The notes beneath the pieces are model-generated. The model did no database searches and had not been told where the DNA came from. It worked only from the letters and a program-made list of their open reading frames with translations. A DNA stretch of 64,000 bases, from positions 1,834,001-1,898,000 of the forward strand of contig NC_041825.1 of assembly GCF_900964775.1 (NCBI RefSeq), written 5' to 3'. The position numbers and the translations under genes are program-made. Position 1 is the stretch's first letter; each line of letters opens with the position of its first letter. This stretch comes from Scleropages formosus (taxonomy: Eukaryota > Chordata > Actinopteri > Osteoglossiformes > Osteoglossidae). Shown piece after piece: positions 44,893 through 56,967 of the stretch.

Positions 44893-45150
44893 GTGTTATC
44901 AGCCCACGGTGATTTACACTGCTAGGTACGCTGCTGCCAGTGCACACTTGTTTTGTGTTTGTCACTCACACTAAGGGTGATTTTAGAGCCACCGATCCAC
45001 TTGAAGAGCATGTCTTTGGAGTGTGGGAGGAAACCAGAGCAGCTGAAGGAAACCCACGGGGGAGAACGCGCGAACTCCGCACGGTCCGAGCGGGGGATCC
45101 GACCCGCGTCGCCTCGCCCCACGCAGGCGCCGTGGCGCCGTGGCTCCGTG
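44893..45150 (-). mobile_element. SINE family C, decayed
   Basis: GTTATCAGCCCACGGTGATT, AGCATGTCTTTGGAGTGTGG and GGGGGATCCGACCCGCG (box B reversed). Confidence 0.7.
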
Positions 45151-45421
45151 CCGCCCTGGAGCGGAACCCACAAAACAAACGATCTCTTTTATACTCGGGA
45201 ACCAGTGATGTAACTGGAAAGGCAAATATTGAACCTGTACGTGTGGCTCAGCCCAGCATACAAACCGCCACCACGGCGGATTATTTAACCTGGAATTCAT
45301 GCATTAATGATTTTGCCGACGGAAACTTGATACCCGCTCAAAACTGAGCTTACGCACAAAGGGGTAGTATTGTGTTACTTCTGAAAAACTTGCTCTTTTC
45401 CGAGAAAACTTGGCATGGACA

Positions 45422-45447
45422 CTTTTTTTTTTTTTTTTTTTTTTTTT
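45422..45447. repeat. Poly-T run
   Basis: A run of 26 T. Confidence 0.85.
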
Positions 45448-47024
45448 AAACTTTTCCTCCATTAAATTTGTACGTATTTCTTCCACACCACACTACTACA
45501 TTCCTATGACCCTTTTCTCATCACTTTAGAATTTTTGAAAATTCAATCATTTCAACTTCCTCTGCTGAAAATCAATAGTCCCCTGCCTATACCACAAACG
45601 CGGTAAAAACAGTTCCTCTTCCGTGAGTTTCACCGAGCGGCCCGTTTATTTCAGAGATTTTTTTCCCGCCCTGACCGACGACCGAGTTCGTTCAAGTTCA
45701 GGAGAAGCGGCTGCAGAACCGAGAAAGAAACACGTTTAATAAGCGAAAAATAGTTTTCCCTCGTACTGTGACGTCACCTGGCCTGGAATTTAAAACGATT
45801 CGTCTCGGTCGTTCTTGGACGGACTTGCTGCGGAAGTGGCTTCGGCTTCAGCGCGGTTTCCGCCGCGATCCAAAGACGAGGGCCACCGTGGTAAATCGCC
45901 GGTGGGAGAATCGGCGCTGTTGAACTAAGCGACCTCACTTTGACCTCGCGTGTCTCTATCGGCGTTAAAGAGTTCATCTGTTTTCTTGTTACGCCTCGTC
46001 GTACGACTCATCTGGCGCGCAGCCTGTTCGGTTGCCGTTTGGCCCCATCGCAGCTACGCCGGTCGTAGCGTTTCGTTGTTTCGTAACCATGGCTACCGAG
46101 GGCCCGTCTGCAGAACGGCTTCAAAGCGAGTCCCGCTCCGGCCCCCCCGTCGCAAGACATTATCGGGGCTTTATGTGTCCGGGAACACCCGTCCGCCCTC
46201 GCGACGCGGAGCGCTCGGACGGACTCGATCTCGCCTCAAACGCCGATGGGACACGTATCTGGCTTCCGGGGCCTCGAACCCCTCCGCTTGTGATGTATTC
46301 CGAGTTTCTTGGCGCTCTTCGCCGTCGCCGAGCGGGCCTGCGGGGGGCGTGACGAGGGTGCGAGCGAGTCGGGCGGCAGAGATTGATTTTCACGGCTCCG
46401 CTCGCTGCTTACGGACGAGCTTTCTTGGACGCGCCCGCATCGAGCTCTTATAAGGAGTTGGCCGGACACTTGGCCGGACACCACGCGGCACGGCCCTATC
46501 CTTGGCCTTTATAAAAGCTATTTTTAAATGTCATTTTTTTTCAAAACTCCCGATGCGAAAATAATCATTTCCCTTTTACGCTCGACTCGTCCGCGGTCGT
46601 GACCACTTCTATAAGGTTTAAAACGTATGTCGGTGCTTTCGACGCTTTGGCGACCCGGTAAAAAGGGAGACGTTACAACGAAGCGCCTGGATGTCGCGCG
46701 TTTCTTCCCGTCTCTCTCCCATCGTGTCCACGCGTACACGCCACACACGCGTGTAGGCCAGCGTGGCCTAGTAGGGTAGCTGTGACATCACAGCGGGATT
46801 CCCTCTCCCGCCACGGCCCGCTGAATCGCTCGTACGTACGGTGCGGTCGCCGCCGGGGGATTGTCAGCGCGTACCGCGTTACGCTGCAAATACCGCAGTA
46901 AAGAGCGGCGACTGCGGGATCAGGGTTTGAAAAGGAGACAAAGAGCGACCGCGCGCGGTCTGACGGAGAGGAGCTCCAGGTCGGAGCGGCTGTAACGCGC
47001 GGCGGAGGACGCGACGCCAACGAA
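45448..47024. other. Unassigned CpG-rich intergenic DNA
   Basis: Several open frames on both strands exist because stop codons are rare in CpG-rich sequence; none shows a recognisable domain. No repeats of the window's families were seen here. Confidence 0.4.
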
Positions 47025-47062
47025 GGCCACGGAGACGTCCTCGGGGGGACGTCTCCGTGGCC
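47025..47062. repeat. Perfect 16-bp hairpin upstream of mylpf
   Basis: GGCCACGGAGACGTCC (47025-47040) and its exact reverse complement (47047-47062) flank a 6-nt loop. A further GGCGGA (47001-47006) and TCCGCC (47063-47068) are also complementary. It lies about 240 bp before the mylpf TATA box. Confidence 0.9.
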
Positions 47063-47164
47063 TCCGCCGAACTCGACGCGGCCTCGATACGCGGCCCATA
47101 TTAGTCGACGCATCGCATTAAAGCGCGGCCCGCGTCTCGGTGTCGAGTTCGCTTCATTCCAAGA

Positions 47165-47403
47165 CTCGCGCGTCTATTTTTGAACGAGTGTAAGGCGACA
47201 CTCCGTCGCTCCTCCTGTCCTTCTGCCGCCGTCCCGCGTCTCGCTCTCTTTTGCGGGCGAGTCCCACGCCGTGGCTATAGTTAGCGCGTCCGGGCCGGTA
47301 TATAAGCCCCTGGGGAGCCGCGTTTCGCACGTCAGTCACATCAGTGTGCGGCTCACGCGGCTTCTCTTCTTGACCGACCAAACGTGACACACGGCGTCTC
47401 GAG
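47165..47403 (+). promoter_or_regulatory. mylpf promoter and 5' UTR
   Basis: A TATATAAG box at 47299-47306 lies about 100 bp before the ATG, placing the transcription start near 47330. A MEF2-like CTATTTTTGA is near 47173. A TATA box with muscle-type sites fits a strongly expressed fast-muscle gene. Confidence 0.65.
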
Positions 47404-50400
47404 ATGGTGAGTAACGCCACTCCTCCCTGCGCTCGTGCGAGTCAACCCTCCTCGAGGATCTCTGGTCGCTGGGGATGCATCCAAGGCTCAGGCAAACACA
47501 CAGTTTTGCTTTAGCGCAGATGAATAAAGAGCGTGAACGACGTTTCCTCGCAGAAGAAAGAAGAATAAATGGGAAGGAGCGTTTCCTTTTAGGGAGGCGC
47601 GGTGGGTCGGGCCGGGTCTTGCTCTCCGGTGGGTCCGCGGTTCGAGTCCCGCTTGGGCTGCCTTGAGACGTACCGGCGTCCCGTCCCGGGTGCGTCCCCC
47701 CCCCCCTCCGGCCTCACGCCCCGTGTTGCCGGGTTAGGCTCCGGTTCCCCGCGACCCCGTACGGGACGAGCGGTTCAGAAAGTGTGCGTGCGCCTTTCCT
47801 TTCATTCCCATTTTATTCTTCGACGAAGGCCCATCCGGACGGATTTAGACGCTATAGGCCTTAAACGGCCTCGTTCATCGCACTTAGTGCCAGTGTGGGA
47901 ATTTCGGCAAAATCTAAACTTGGTCGCCCAATCAGGTATCATTTAGGTCATTATTCGCTATACAGGAGCCAATTAACCACTTTTTCCAGGTTCCTGGGTT
48001 AATAAATAAATGTAACAATGAAAAAATGAATGGGTGCGGCCCACGAACCAGAGTACAGCGCCGCGCTTTTCTTTTGAAACAACCAGGTGCCGGTTCACGC
48101 GGACACGTGAATGTCGACAAAAAAACCCCGAATCGCCGTCAACGTGTGGAACGCTGAGACGCGGAGGCGAAGACGCGAGGAATTTGAATCCGTACGCTTT
48201 TCCTCGGACAAACCGAGCGGAAACCACGAGGGCGGCGTGCTCCGTAAACGCGATACCGTAACGAGATTTTCCGTCTCCGAACGCATGAAACCACCGATCG
48301 GCAACGAGCGTCGCGGCTGTAAATCAGAGCTGTGCTCATATGTACGTCTATGTGATGTGCGGCCTTTTTTATACTACAAATGCTGCACTATAATGACAAA
48401 TAAATTAATTAAAGTATTTTTTTAAATTCTATGGATAATATTGATTATTAATAAGGTTATTAAATGTTCCATCATTCACGCTCTTGCCGGCTGCTGCATC
48501 GCGCAGCTCCGGCAGGTGTGTCTCTCGGGTCTCCGTCTCCACCTTTGCGCCTCGTGTCGTCATTTAGGGGAGTGGATTTTCCCCACGACTAACTGGCGTG
48601 TGTCGCTCGTGTCACTTGTGTCACGTGTGTCGTGTGTCTCCACCCCCCAGGCACCCAAGAAGGCCAAGAGGAGGCAGCATACAGAGGGCGGCTCCTCCAA
48701 CGTCTTCTCCATGTTTGAGCAGAGCCAGATTCAGGAGTACAAAGAGGTGAGCCGCTTGGGTGCAGGTTCGATTCCGTTCGGTCTGCGTGGAGTTTTGCGT
48801 GTGTTGCTCTCCTCCAGGTGCTCTGGTTTCCTCCCAAAGTCCAAAGACGTGCACTTCAGGTGAACTGGAAACTCTAAATCGCCCTTAATGTGTGTGTGCG
48901 CGCGTGTGGGTGGCTGCCCTGCAATGGACTGCTGTCCCGTTCTGGGTGTCCCATCTATGTGCCCAGGGATAGGCTCCGGACCACCACGACTCTGACAAGT
49001 GGTCATGGAAAGTGAGTATTTAGCTGACACGTTTCTCCGAAATGATATACAATGTTAAGCTACTTATCCTGGTTTACCCACGATTTTTACTGCATCAGTT
49101 CAGAGTAAGTACCTCGCTCAGCGGTACAACAGCAAGGGGTGGGATTGGAACCTGCGCCCTTCGGATGCAAGGTAGCAGCTCGAACCACCACGCCACCTGC
49201 TGTGTAACCACGAAGAAGGCCTAATCATATTGAGTTGCAGCGACGTTACCCCTCCATTACCGCGGTAAATGAAAATCTTTTCAACCGCGGTAAAAGAACA
49301 TTTCCCTGCACTGTTGCACCGCACATTCTCACTTGCTACATTCATCGAATTAGCCCACATGGCAAAAATCTGTCACCCTCTCAGCGTGGAGTACAGGGGT
49401 GCCCACCAGCTGCCTAAGGGTTTCCGCTCGGACTCCTCTTGCCCCCTTAGCGGCGATGATGACTCTCGGTCATCGTGACTCCCTCCTCCCGCCCCCTTCC
49501 GACACTTGAGATCTTCATCGCGGCCCCACGGTGCTGGAAATGTCTCGCGGGGCGGGAAGGACACGCGCCACACGCCTCAGGGAGAGAGAAGGAGGAGGAG
49601 AGGAGAGGCGGAGACGCCACCGTCCAGGCTGTAGGTCAGGGTCGGCGAGCGGCGGGTCTCACGGCATCTGTGAAACTGCACCCACGGGGGGGTTGGGTTG
49701 CCGTTGAGGTTACGGAAGGGGAGAAACACAAGGAAGGGGGAGGAGTGCGTGCAGGACGGGGACAAGGAGCGAAAGCGATATCGGCTCCTTAAATGTCCCC
49801 CAGGGAATGTCTGACGGGGCAGCGGAGAACCTGCTATCCCTGCCCACACACAGCCGCACACCAGCTGCCTTTTAAGTTCAAGACTCGACACTCGTCTTAT
49901 ATTTCATGGCCGAGAAAGAAGTGCAACAGCGGGGGGGGGCGTTAATGGGAAACGGATGAGTTTAACGTATCTCAAACTGCTATTTCTACATTATGGCTAC
50001 GTTTGCATTATGTTACGTTGCTCCATTTAGGAGACACTTTTCTCCGCAGTGACTCCAACGAGCTCTATGTAGTGTTATCAGCTGCTAGATACACTACTTA
50101 CAATGGGTCACTCATCCATACATCAGTGGAACACACACACTCTCTGTCACTCACACACACACCATGGGTGAACCTCAACAGCATGTCTTTGGCGTGTGGG
50201 AGGAAACCAGAGCACCTGAAGGAAACCCACAGAGACACGGGGAGAACATGCAACCTCCACAGTGGGACATTAAAATGGGTGCACTGAAACCCCATGCTTG
50301 TGTGTATAATACCTCAGGGAACATACACACGTCTCCTACGGAGGTACAGCTAATATGTTCTATTATAGCAATACTCTTTTTTTATTTTTTTTTAACGACT

Positions 50401-52864
50401 GGACCTTTTCGTGTTCTTAAATAGGAAGTGTCCTCTCTTGTCTCGCTGGTGTTTCTTTCCTGTCCAACGGTTCCAATACCTCCTGGAGATTGTGTGGCGT
50501 GTCAAATCCGTGACTTTTGTTGTACGTGATGAACCATCGGTGAGCGTCATTAACCGTCCGCAACCTTCTCCGTCAGGCCTTCACAATCATTGACCAGAAC
50601 AGAGATGGTATCATCAGCAAGGACGACTTGAGGGATGTGCTGGCCTCACTGGGTAACTGTCTTTCAAACCCGTTTTCATCAAGGACGCCGGTCATGTTCA
50701 ACGACAGCGAAGGGTTATGTACCGTTTCTCTGCTGCCCTTCAGGTCAACTGAATGTGAAGAATGAGGAGCTGGAGGCCATGATCAAGGAAGCCAGTGGCC
50801 CCATCAACTTCACTGTGTTCCTCAACATGTTTGGCGAGAAGCTGAAGGGTGAGATTGACCTTTTCCTTCTGCTTCTGTCCTCCAGTCCATTCCGCTCCAC
50901 TTGCTCGCTCCCCCAAAGTCAACCGCTTCAAAGACACTTTCCTACGCCGACTTCGACGGTCACCGTCTTCCGTACCCATTTGTGCTCAAAACTCTTCCGC
51001 TTCCTTTCTGCCAGGTGCCGATCCTGAGGACGTCATCGTTTCTGCATTCAAGGTTCTGGACCCCGAGGGTACTGGCACCATCAAGAAGGCATTGTACGTA
51101 CAGCACAGCTACACCAACTTGAACATGGAGATGGGATCCAAATCGGTTCATTCTGCGCTTCGTTACAACCGTACAGTAGCATAAAATAACTACATGTACT
51201 ACATTACAAGAAGCTATTTGTCATTCTTGTAAATGGGAGTAATAATAATAATAATAATAATAACGTGCTCCCAGCTCATCCATGAACCCAAAACCAACTG
51301 TCCCAAAAATCACTAGAACACTAAAACACCTACAGTACTGTGCAAAAGTTTTACGCGCTTGGTTGGGGAAAAAAGAAGTAACGTGAGAATACTTCCAAAA
51401 TTGATGCTCTTAATTAATAAACTTCCTACAAAGCTTAGTAACTATCCATCATCAACAACCGCTTGCCTCGAGCGGGGTTGCAGCAGGTCTGGGGTTCGAG
51501 TCCCGCTTGCGTGTCCCCTCCGGCCTAACGCCCCGTGTTGCCGGGTTAGGCTCCGGCTCCCCGCGAGCCCGCGATTGCCACTAACGCAGAAGACATTAAA
51601 TAACCGTCTAAAAGAAATATTTTTGTGAAAATCTAAGTGACCGAGACTTTTGCACAGCACCGTATATAACTATCAACCCATGATCTCAGCTAAAACATGT
51701 ATATTTACATTTATTCTTACCGACAGGGACAGCTGGTAGCGTAGTGAGTTGCACCGCTGCCTTTGGCCCCAAAGGTTGGAGGTTTAAATCTGCACCTCCG
51801 GTTGTAGTACCCTTAAGAGAGATATTTACCCTATATTACTCCAGTAAAGTTACCTGGCTATGAATGGGTAAATAACTGTAGATAGATTAACATTGTGGGT
51901 TGCTTTGGAGAAAAGTGTCAGATAAATGAATAAATGTATTCATTTAGCAGACACGTCTCATCAAGGTGACTTACATCTCAGAAAACAATACGGAAGTTCA
52001 TCACACCTGTTCCCTTTGCTCTCCTGCTTCCAACTTGTGCTCAGAAAACCTGGAGCAATTTTCTGGAGTTACTGCTCTGGCGTAATTCCCACCCTTGTTT
52101 TTAATCGATCAGTTTTGTACGGGATGAGCAATGGACCGAACAGAGATCCACTGAAATTTATTGTGAACAACTTTCTAAAACTGCGCACCGATGCGCAAAA
52201 TGCTCATACGTCCCAGAAAAACCATCAGCCAAACTTTTCCTGCCGTTAGCTCTGCTGCTGCTACAAACAACAATCAGTTCGAGTAAATAGTGACCTAATG
52301 TGATTGACAGACCCTCCTGTGGAATTTCATACACTTCCCATAATACCCCCTCTCTTCAAGTGCCACCCTCACACCCCCAACACATCCACTGATGGAACGA
52401 TCTGGATGCAGACACATCATCCACAGTACGCGACTTGAATTTTTTTAGACGCTTCGGATAAATTTCGTCATGCAGATTTGTTTTGTTGCGTAAATCAAAA
52501 ATTGGGTACGAGAAGATATACCACAATTTTGGCTAAAGAGTTCATAAATCCAGGGACACTTGGATGTTTAACACGATGAGTAATGTGAATAATTAAGAGC
52601 TCGCTCTCTTTCTTACCAGCCTTGAGGAGCTCCTGACCACTCAGTGCGACAGGTTCTCCGCTGAGGAGGTAAGACTCACACCGTCCCATCAGCCGGCATT
52701 CTCTCTGTACGTCACCAACTCAAACGGTGCCGTTTATATTCCCGGTTTCCTTCCTCGCTCAGATGAAGAACCTGTGGGCTGCTTTCCCCCCTGATGTGGC
52801 TGGCAACGTTGACTACAAGAACATCTGCTACGTCATCACACACGGAGAGTCGAAGGAGGAGTAA
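47404..52864 (+). CDS. mylpf: Fast skeletal myosin regulatory light chain, complete
   Basis: Mylpf wraps the neck of fast-muscle myosin heavy chain and tunes force when phosphorylated by MLCK. Seven coding exons: 47404-47406 (only ATG), 48651-48746, 50577-50652, 50744-50848, 51015-51093, 52620-52668 and 52763-52864. They sum to 170 codons, giving 169 aa, the family's usual length. Visible parts: basic start APKKAKRR, phosphorylatable serines in [12 protein letters not shown]-hand [13 protein letters not shown] (the metal-binding loop), [20 protein letters not shown] and the end [17 protein letters not shown]. Residues RQHTE at about 9-13 differ from the common Ala-rich form, and KKAF replaces KKEF/KKKF. 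All junctions are GT-AG. Introns carry SINEs of all three families. Whether it is mylpfa or mylpfb cannot be told. Confidence 0.97.
47592..47790 (+). mobile_element. SINE family B in mylpf intron 1
   Basis: GGAGGCGCGGTGGGTCGGGC, GCGGTTCGAGTCCCGCTTGG and TTGCCGGGTTAGGCTCCGG. Confidence 0.88.
47791..48650. other. Remainder of mylpf intron 1
   Basis: No gene or known repeat recognised. Confidence 0.4.
48755..48990 (+). mobile_element. SINE family C, plus orientation, in mylpf intron 2
   Basis: GGTGCAGGTTCGATTCCG (box B), CTCTGGTTTCCTCCCAAAGT and TGCAATGGACTGCTGTCCCG. It begins about 8 bp after the exon 2 donor. Confidence 0.75.
49013..49203 (-). mobile_element. SINE family A in mylpf intron 2
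   Basis: Reverse copy: TTTAGCTGACACGTTTCTCC, GTACAACAGCAAGGGGTGGG and GGTAGCAGCTCGAACCACC. Confidence 0.82.
49210..50000. other. Mylpf intron 2 remainder
   Basis: Unique-looking DNA; no known family recognised. Confidence 0.4.
50020..50290 (-). mobile_element. SINE family C in mylpf intron 2
   Basis: TTTAGGAGACACTTTTCTCC, TAGATACACTACTTACAATG, AGCATGTCTTTGGCGTGTGG and GGGGAGAACATGCAACCTCC. Confidence 0.85.
51468..51577 (+). mobile_element. SINE family B, internally deleted
   Basis: TCTGGGGTTCGAGTCCCGC joins directly to GTGTCCCCTCCGGCCTAACG, so the middle of the SINE is missing. It lies in mylpf intron 5 and is bounded by the repeated phrases CAAAAGTTTTACGCGC (left) and ACTTTTGCACAGCAC (right). 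Confidence 0.7.
51727..51943 (+). mobile_element. SINE family A in mylpf intron 5
   Basis: GCTGGTAGCGTAGTGAGTTG, AAAGGTTGGAGGTTTAAATC and TAAATGAATAAATGT; a short reverse tail (51940-51975) abuts it head-on. Confidence 0.85.
51980..52619. other. Mylpf intron 5 remainder
   Basis: Nothing recognised apart from the acceptor at its end. Confidence 0.4.
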
Positions 52865-53735
52865 AGGGAAAAAACACAAAGCTGAAACACAGAATCGATC
52901 CCTCGCTCCTCCCCAACACCATCCTCCCTTTCTTCCTCCATCCGCCCCCCTCCGCGAGATGCTCCGACACTCCCACGTTCCCTTTTGTACATAATGACCG
53001 GCCACCTCTACTGAGCCATCGAGTTGAGTGGGCTATGAGAACATTTTTTGTGAGCGTCAATGGGCTACTGGACACATATCAACAACAACAATAATGATAG
53101 TAACAATAATAAAAGGTCCTACGCATCCATCTCTTGTTCTCTCTCCACTTTCTCCTCCTCTTTCCATCTCTCTTTCCCTTTCTGTCGGTACATCCAGGGT
53201 GTGAACTGTTCTTCAGCCGTCCTCGGCGCAGCGGCCGCGGATGTTAAGTCCACGTTGACGTGCGTTTCGGGCTCGAAAGCAAGGAGCTGAGCCGTTACGG
53301 CCGTAAAAAAAAACCGTTTGCCACTTTTGATTTTGAAGGGATCCGTTCGGCCCTCCTTACCCACCTCCAAAGGGTTCGGAAGCGCAGAGAGGGATTTTAT
53401 TCTATAATAGAAGGTGTTCCTCCCTCCTTCGCACTTTTTTTCCGACTCATTTTGGGCGGGAGGAGGGGGGGGTGGAAAGAGTGGGAGAAAATGTACTTTG
53501 AGAGAAGGAAAAAGGGGGTCTCCTTAAAGTGACGGCTGCCCTTCGGAGAGGAAGAAAGAGCAGAGAAAGGGAGGAAGAGAACGAGGGACGAAAGAAACAT
53601 AGCGTCTTCGTTCCCTTTTCCTCTTCCTCCCCCGCCTCCCTTCCGTGTCCCCCTTCGTTCACCTGTCCGTCTCCCCGGCTTCCATCAGTCGTTGTCAGAA
53701 AAGCTCTGTACCGAGAGAAGGCAAATAAAGACAAC
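52865..53735 (+). other. mylpf 3' UTR candidate
   Basis: AATAAA signals occur near 53107 and at 53724-53729, so the transcript may end at about 53.12 or 53.75 kb. The DNA between is pyrimidine- and purine-rich, without a further gene. Confidence 0.45.
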
Positions 53736-54103
53736 ATATTTCATACCTCTGTGTCCATATCCGTGTCAGTGGGCTGGGGATCTACGCGTCCCGCACGGGG
53801 CCACGTTCCATTACGCCTATTCCCGTATTCCTGTATTCATTTAGTCGAGTTACTCATGCTGATTTTGTTCATTTTCTTCCCCACGTGGGAATTGACATCT
53901 CCTGGGGAGAAAGATGAACACGGATGGTTAATGACGGTTAATGACGGTTACGACAACGTAGGGGGCGCCGCCCCAGGTTCACTCAGCCGCATTGCGTGCG
54001 AGTCTCAAGTCAGTGAACACCAAATCCACTAGCGCTATAAAAGGAGTGAAAAACAAACATCTATTTTTGGATCCTTGATAAGCTCTTTACTGTGTTTACC
54101 TGG

Positions 54104-54292
54104 GGGGGGGAGGGGCACAGTGGGTTTGGCCGGGTCCCGCTCTCCGGCGGATCTGGGGTTCGAGTCCTGCTTGGGGTGCATGGTGATAGACCGGCGCCCC
54201 GTCCAGGGTGTGTCCCTTCCCCTTCCGGTCCTGCGCCCTGTGTTGCTAGGCTCCGGCTGACTGTGACCCCGCTCGAGACAAGCGGTTTCAGC

Positions 54293-54365
<73 letters not shown>
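54104..54365 (+). mobile_element. SINE family B with very long (TG)n tail
   Basis: GGGGAGGGGCACAGTGGGTT, TGGGGTTCGAGTCCTGCTTG, then about 35 TG units at 54295-54365, the longest dinucleotide array in the window. Confidence 0.88.
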
Positions 54366-54373
<8 letters not shown>

Positions 54374-54435
54374 CAGTATATGGTGATCGTCTCAAGTGCA
54401 GAGTGGAGATCTATATATATATATATATATATATA

Positions 54436-55986
54436 CAGTCATGTGAAAAAGAAAGTACACCCTCTTTGAATTCTATGGTTTTACGTATCAGGACATAATA
54501 AAAAAATCATCTGGCCCTTAGCAGGTCTTAATCAGGTAAAGACAACCTCAGATGAACAACAAACCATGACATATTTCACCGTGCCATGATTTATTTAACA
54601 AAAACAGAGCCAAAATGGAGAAGCCATGTGTGAAAAACTAAGTACACCTTTACTGCTTCCATAGGAATTAAGAGGGTAAGTAGCAGGCAGGTGGTGCTAA
54701 TCAAACGCCACTGATTAATTGATCATCAGCAAGTTTTGGCAGTTTTCTGGTCTGGAGCATTCAGGTGTGCGGTAACACAATGCCAAGGATGAACGACATC
54801 AGCAATGATCTTAGAGAAGCAACTGTTGCTGCCAATCAATCTGGGAACGGTTATAAGATCATCTCCAGACCATTTAAAATCCATCATTCTACAGTGGGAA
54901 AGATCCAAGACAGTTGCCAATCTTCCCAGGAGTGGACGTCCCAGCAAATTCGCCCCAAGGCCAGACCGTGCAACGCTCAGAGAAATTGCAAAAAACCGAA
55001 AAGTTACATCTCAGACTCTACAGGCTTCAGTCAGCATGTTAAATGTTGAAGTTCATGACAGTACAATTAGACAAAGACTGAACAAGTATGGTTTGTTGGG
55101 AAGGGTTGCCAGGAGGAAGCCTCTTCGCTCTCAAAAGAACACGGCTTAGGTTTGCAAAGTTGCATCTGAACAAACCACAAGACTTCTGGAACAATGTCCT
55201 TCGGACAGACGAGACCAAAGTGGAGACGTTTGGCCATAATGCACAGTGCCACATTTGGGGGGAAACAAACACAGCAGCCAGCTGTCCATCTATCTGTCAA
55301 GCACAGCGGTGGAGGGGTGATGATTTGGGCTTGTTTTACGGTCACGGGACCCGGGCGCCTTGCAGTCATTGAGTCGACCATGAGCTCCTCTGTATTCCGA
55401 AGTATTCCGGAGTCAAACGCGAGGCCGTCTGTCCAACAGCCGAAGCTTGGCCGACATTGGGTCACGCAACAGGACGATGATCCCGAGAACACCAGCAAAT
55501 CTACAACAGAATGGCCGACGAAGAAAAGAATCAAGGTGTTGCAACGGCCCGGTCAAAAGTCCAGACCTCAACCCGGTTGAAACGCTGTGGCGGGACCTTA
55601 AGAGAGCTGTGCATAAACAAATGTCCGCAAACCTCAATGAACCGAAGCAACGTTGTAAAGAAGAGCGGGTCAAAATTCCTCCACAACGATGCGAGAGACC
55701 GATAAAGTCGCACAGACAACGATTACTTCAAGTTATCGCTGCTCAAGGTGGTTCTACAAGCTCTTGAATCATAGGGTGCACTTAGTTTTTCACACATGGC
55801 TTCTCCATTTCGGCTTTATTTTTGTTAAATAAATCATGACACGGTGAAATATGTCATGGGTTTTTCTTCATCTGAGGTTGTATTTACCTGATTAAGACCT
55901 GCTCAGGACCAGATTTTTTTTTATTATGTCTTGATACTTAAAACCATAGAATTCAAAGAGGGTGTACTTTCTTTTTCACATGACTG
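54436..55986 (+). mobile_element. Tc1-like transposon with ~210-bp inverted repeats
   Basis: Begins CAGTCATGTGAAAAAGAAAG and ends CTTTTTCACATGACTG, flanked by TA. The inverted repeats run about 54436-54648 and 55775-55986 (ACACATGGCTTCTCCATTT appears in both inner ends). It sits inside a TA-repeat tract. Length 1551 bp. Inactive. Confidence 0.92.
54765..55767 (+). pseudogene. Broken Tc1 transposase
   Basis: Shifted pieces of a DD34E transposase. They include LREATVAANQSGNGYKII-type HTH, RSGRPSKFAPRPDRATLREI, LRTDETKVETFG (first Asp), QQDDDPENTSKSTTEW (second Asp) and SPDLNPVETLWRDLKRAV (Glu). Frame changes near 54900, 55140 and 55540 prevent a full product. All catalytic residues are still readable but in separate frames. 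Confidence 0.88.
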
Positions 55987-55989
55987 TAT

Positions 55990-56965
55990 ATATTATATTT
56001 ATATATATGTATCCACTCTGCAGAGAGAGGGAGAGAGATTATTACCCTTTCTGTCTGTATTTGGACTCTGCATTAATATGTCTGCCGACATTTACATCCA
56101 CAGACAGGTTTGTGAGATACAATAATTTATCTGGAATTCCCATTAAAAATACACTTTTCCACTGGGAATAATGGCTATAAACAGAAAACAGTGAGATCCT
56201 CACGTCAAGTCATTCCAGACGCCGAGTACAGATGTGCCACAATCCGGGAAATGAGCGAAATTGTTAATTGATGACTTCTGTTCATGCTCATAGCCCAAGC
56301 TTGTACATTATATTTATTCTTTTAGCTGACGCTACCCAGCCTAATAAGCGACATATTCTCAAAAAAAGGAAAATGGCACTGAACAATAAACTAAAACATC
56401 AGCTCTTCAAGCAATAAACACTATATAAAATGAACTGTTCACGCAAATGTTATGTCTCATTAGAAAGAGTGAATGTTTGTTTATTGTAAAATAATAAACT
56501 TAATAGAGTGAAAAAACTAAGAAGAACATAGAAAAGTCCTGGTGTTTAGAAAAAAGAGGAACGCTATGAAAACGTTCTGATTTCGATGTGTCCACGCTGA
56601 CCAAACATCCTGTGTCAGCGGAGCGCAAACCCACAACCTGGAGCAACCTTCATTACATCGGGGTTCACGTCTCGCGCGTCGCGGCACATCTCGACTTTTG
56701 CCGCAGGAGCGAATTGCCGAGCTCCCAGATTTCAGAAGTCGGCACCGCCTCCATCTTCGACGTGTGCAGCGTGACCCTTCCGGCTATTTGCGTGCAATAG
56801 AGACGGCCGGCGTCGGCGTCGGCCTCGGCGTCTCCTTTATCGCAATAAAGCGAAGCGCGGCCTGCGCTCGCCGTCGTGCCTCTATGCAGCGTCTAGTTCG
56901 CTTCATGTGAACACAAAAGACACTGAATGACACAAACACGTTTCCAGCCTGAGCATTTTTTTCTG
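55990..56965. other. Unassigned intergenic DNA
   Basis: No gene recognised. A CpG patch (56800-56890) with a GGCGTCGGCCTCGGCGTC run is low-complexity. Confidence 0.4.
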
Positions 56966-56967
56966 GG

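Noticed and set aside
45950-46453. 167-codon open frame
   Set aside because: CpG-rich, Arg/Ser-rich translation with competing frames on both strands; no domain or splice context.
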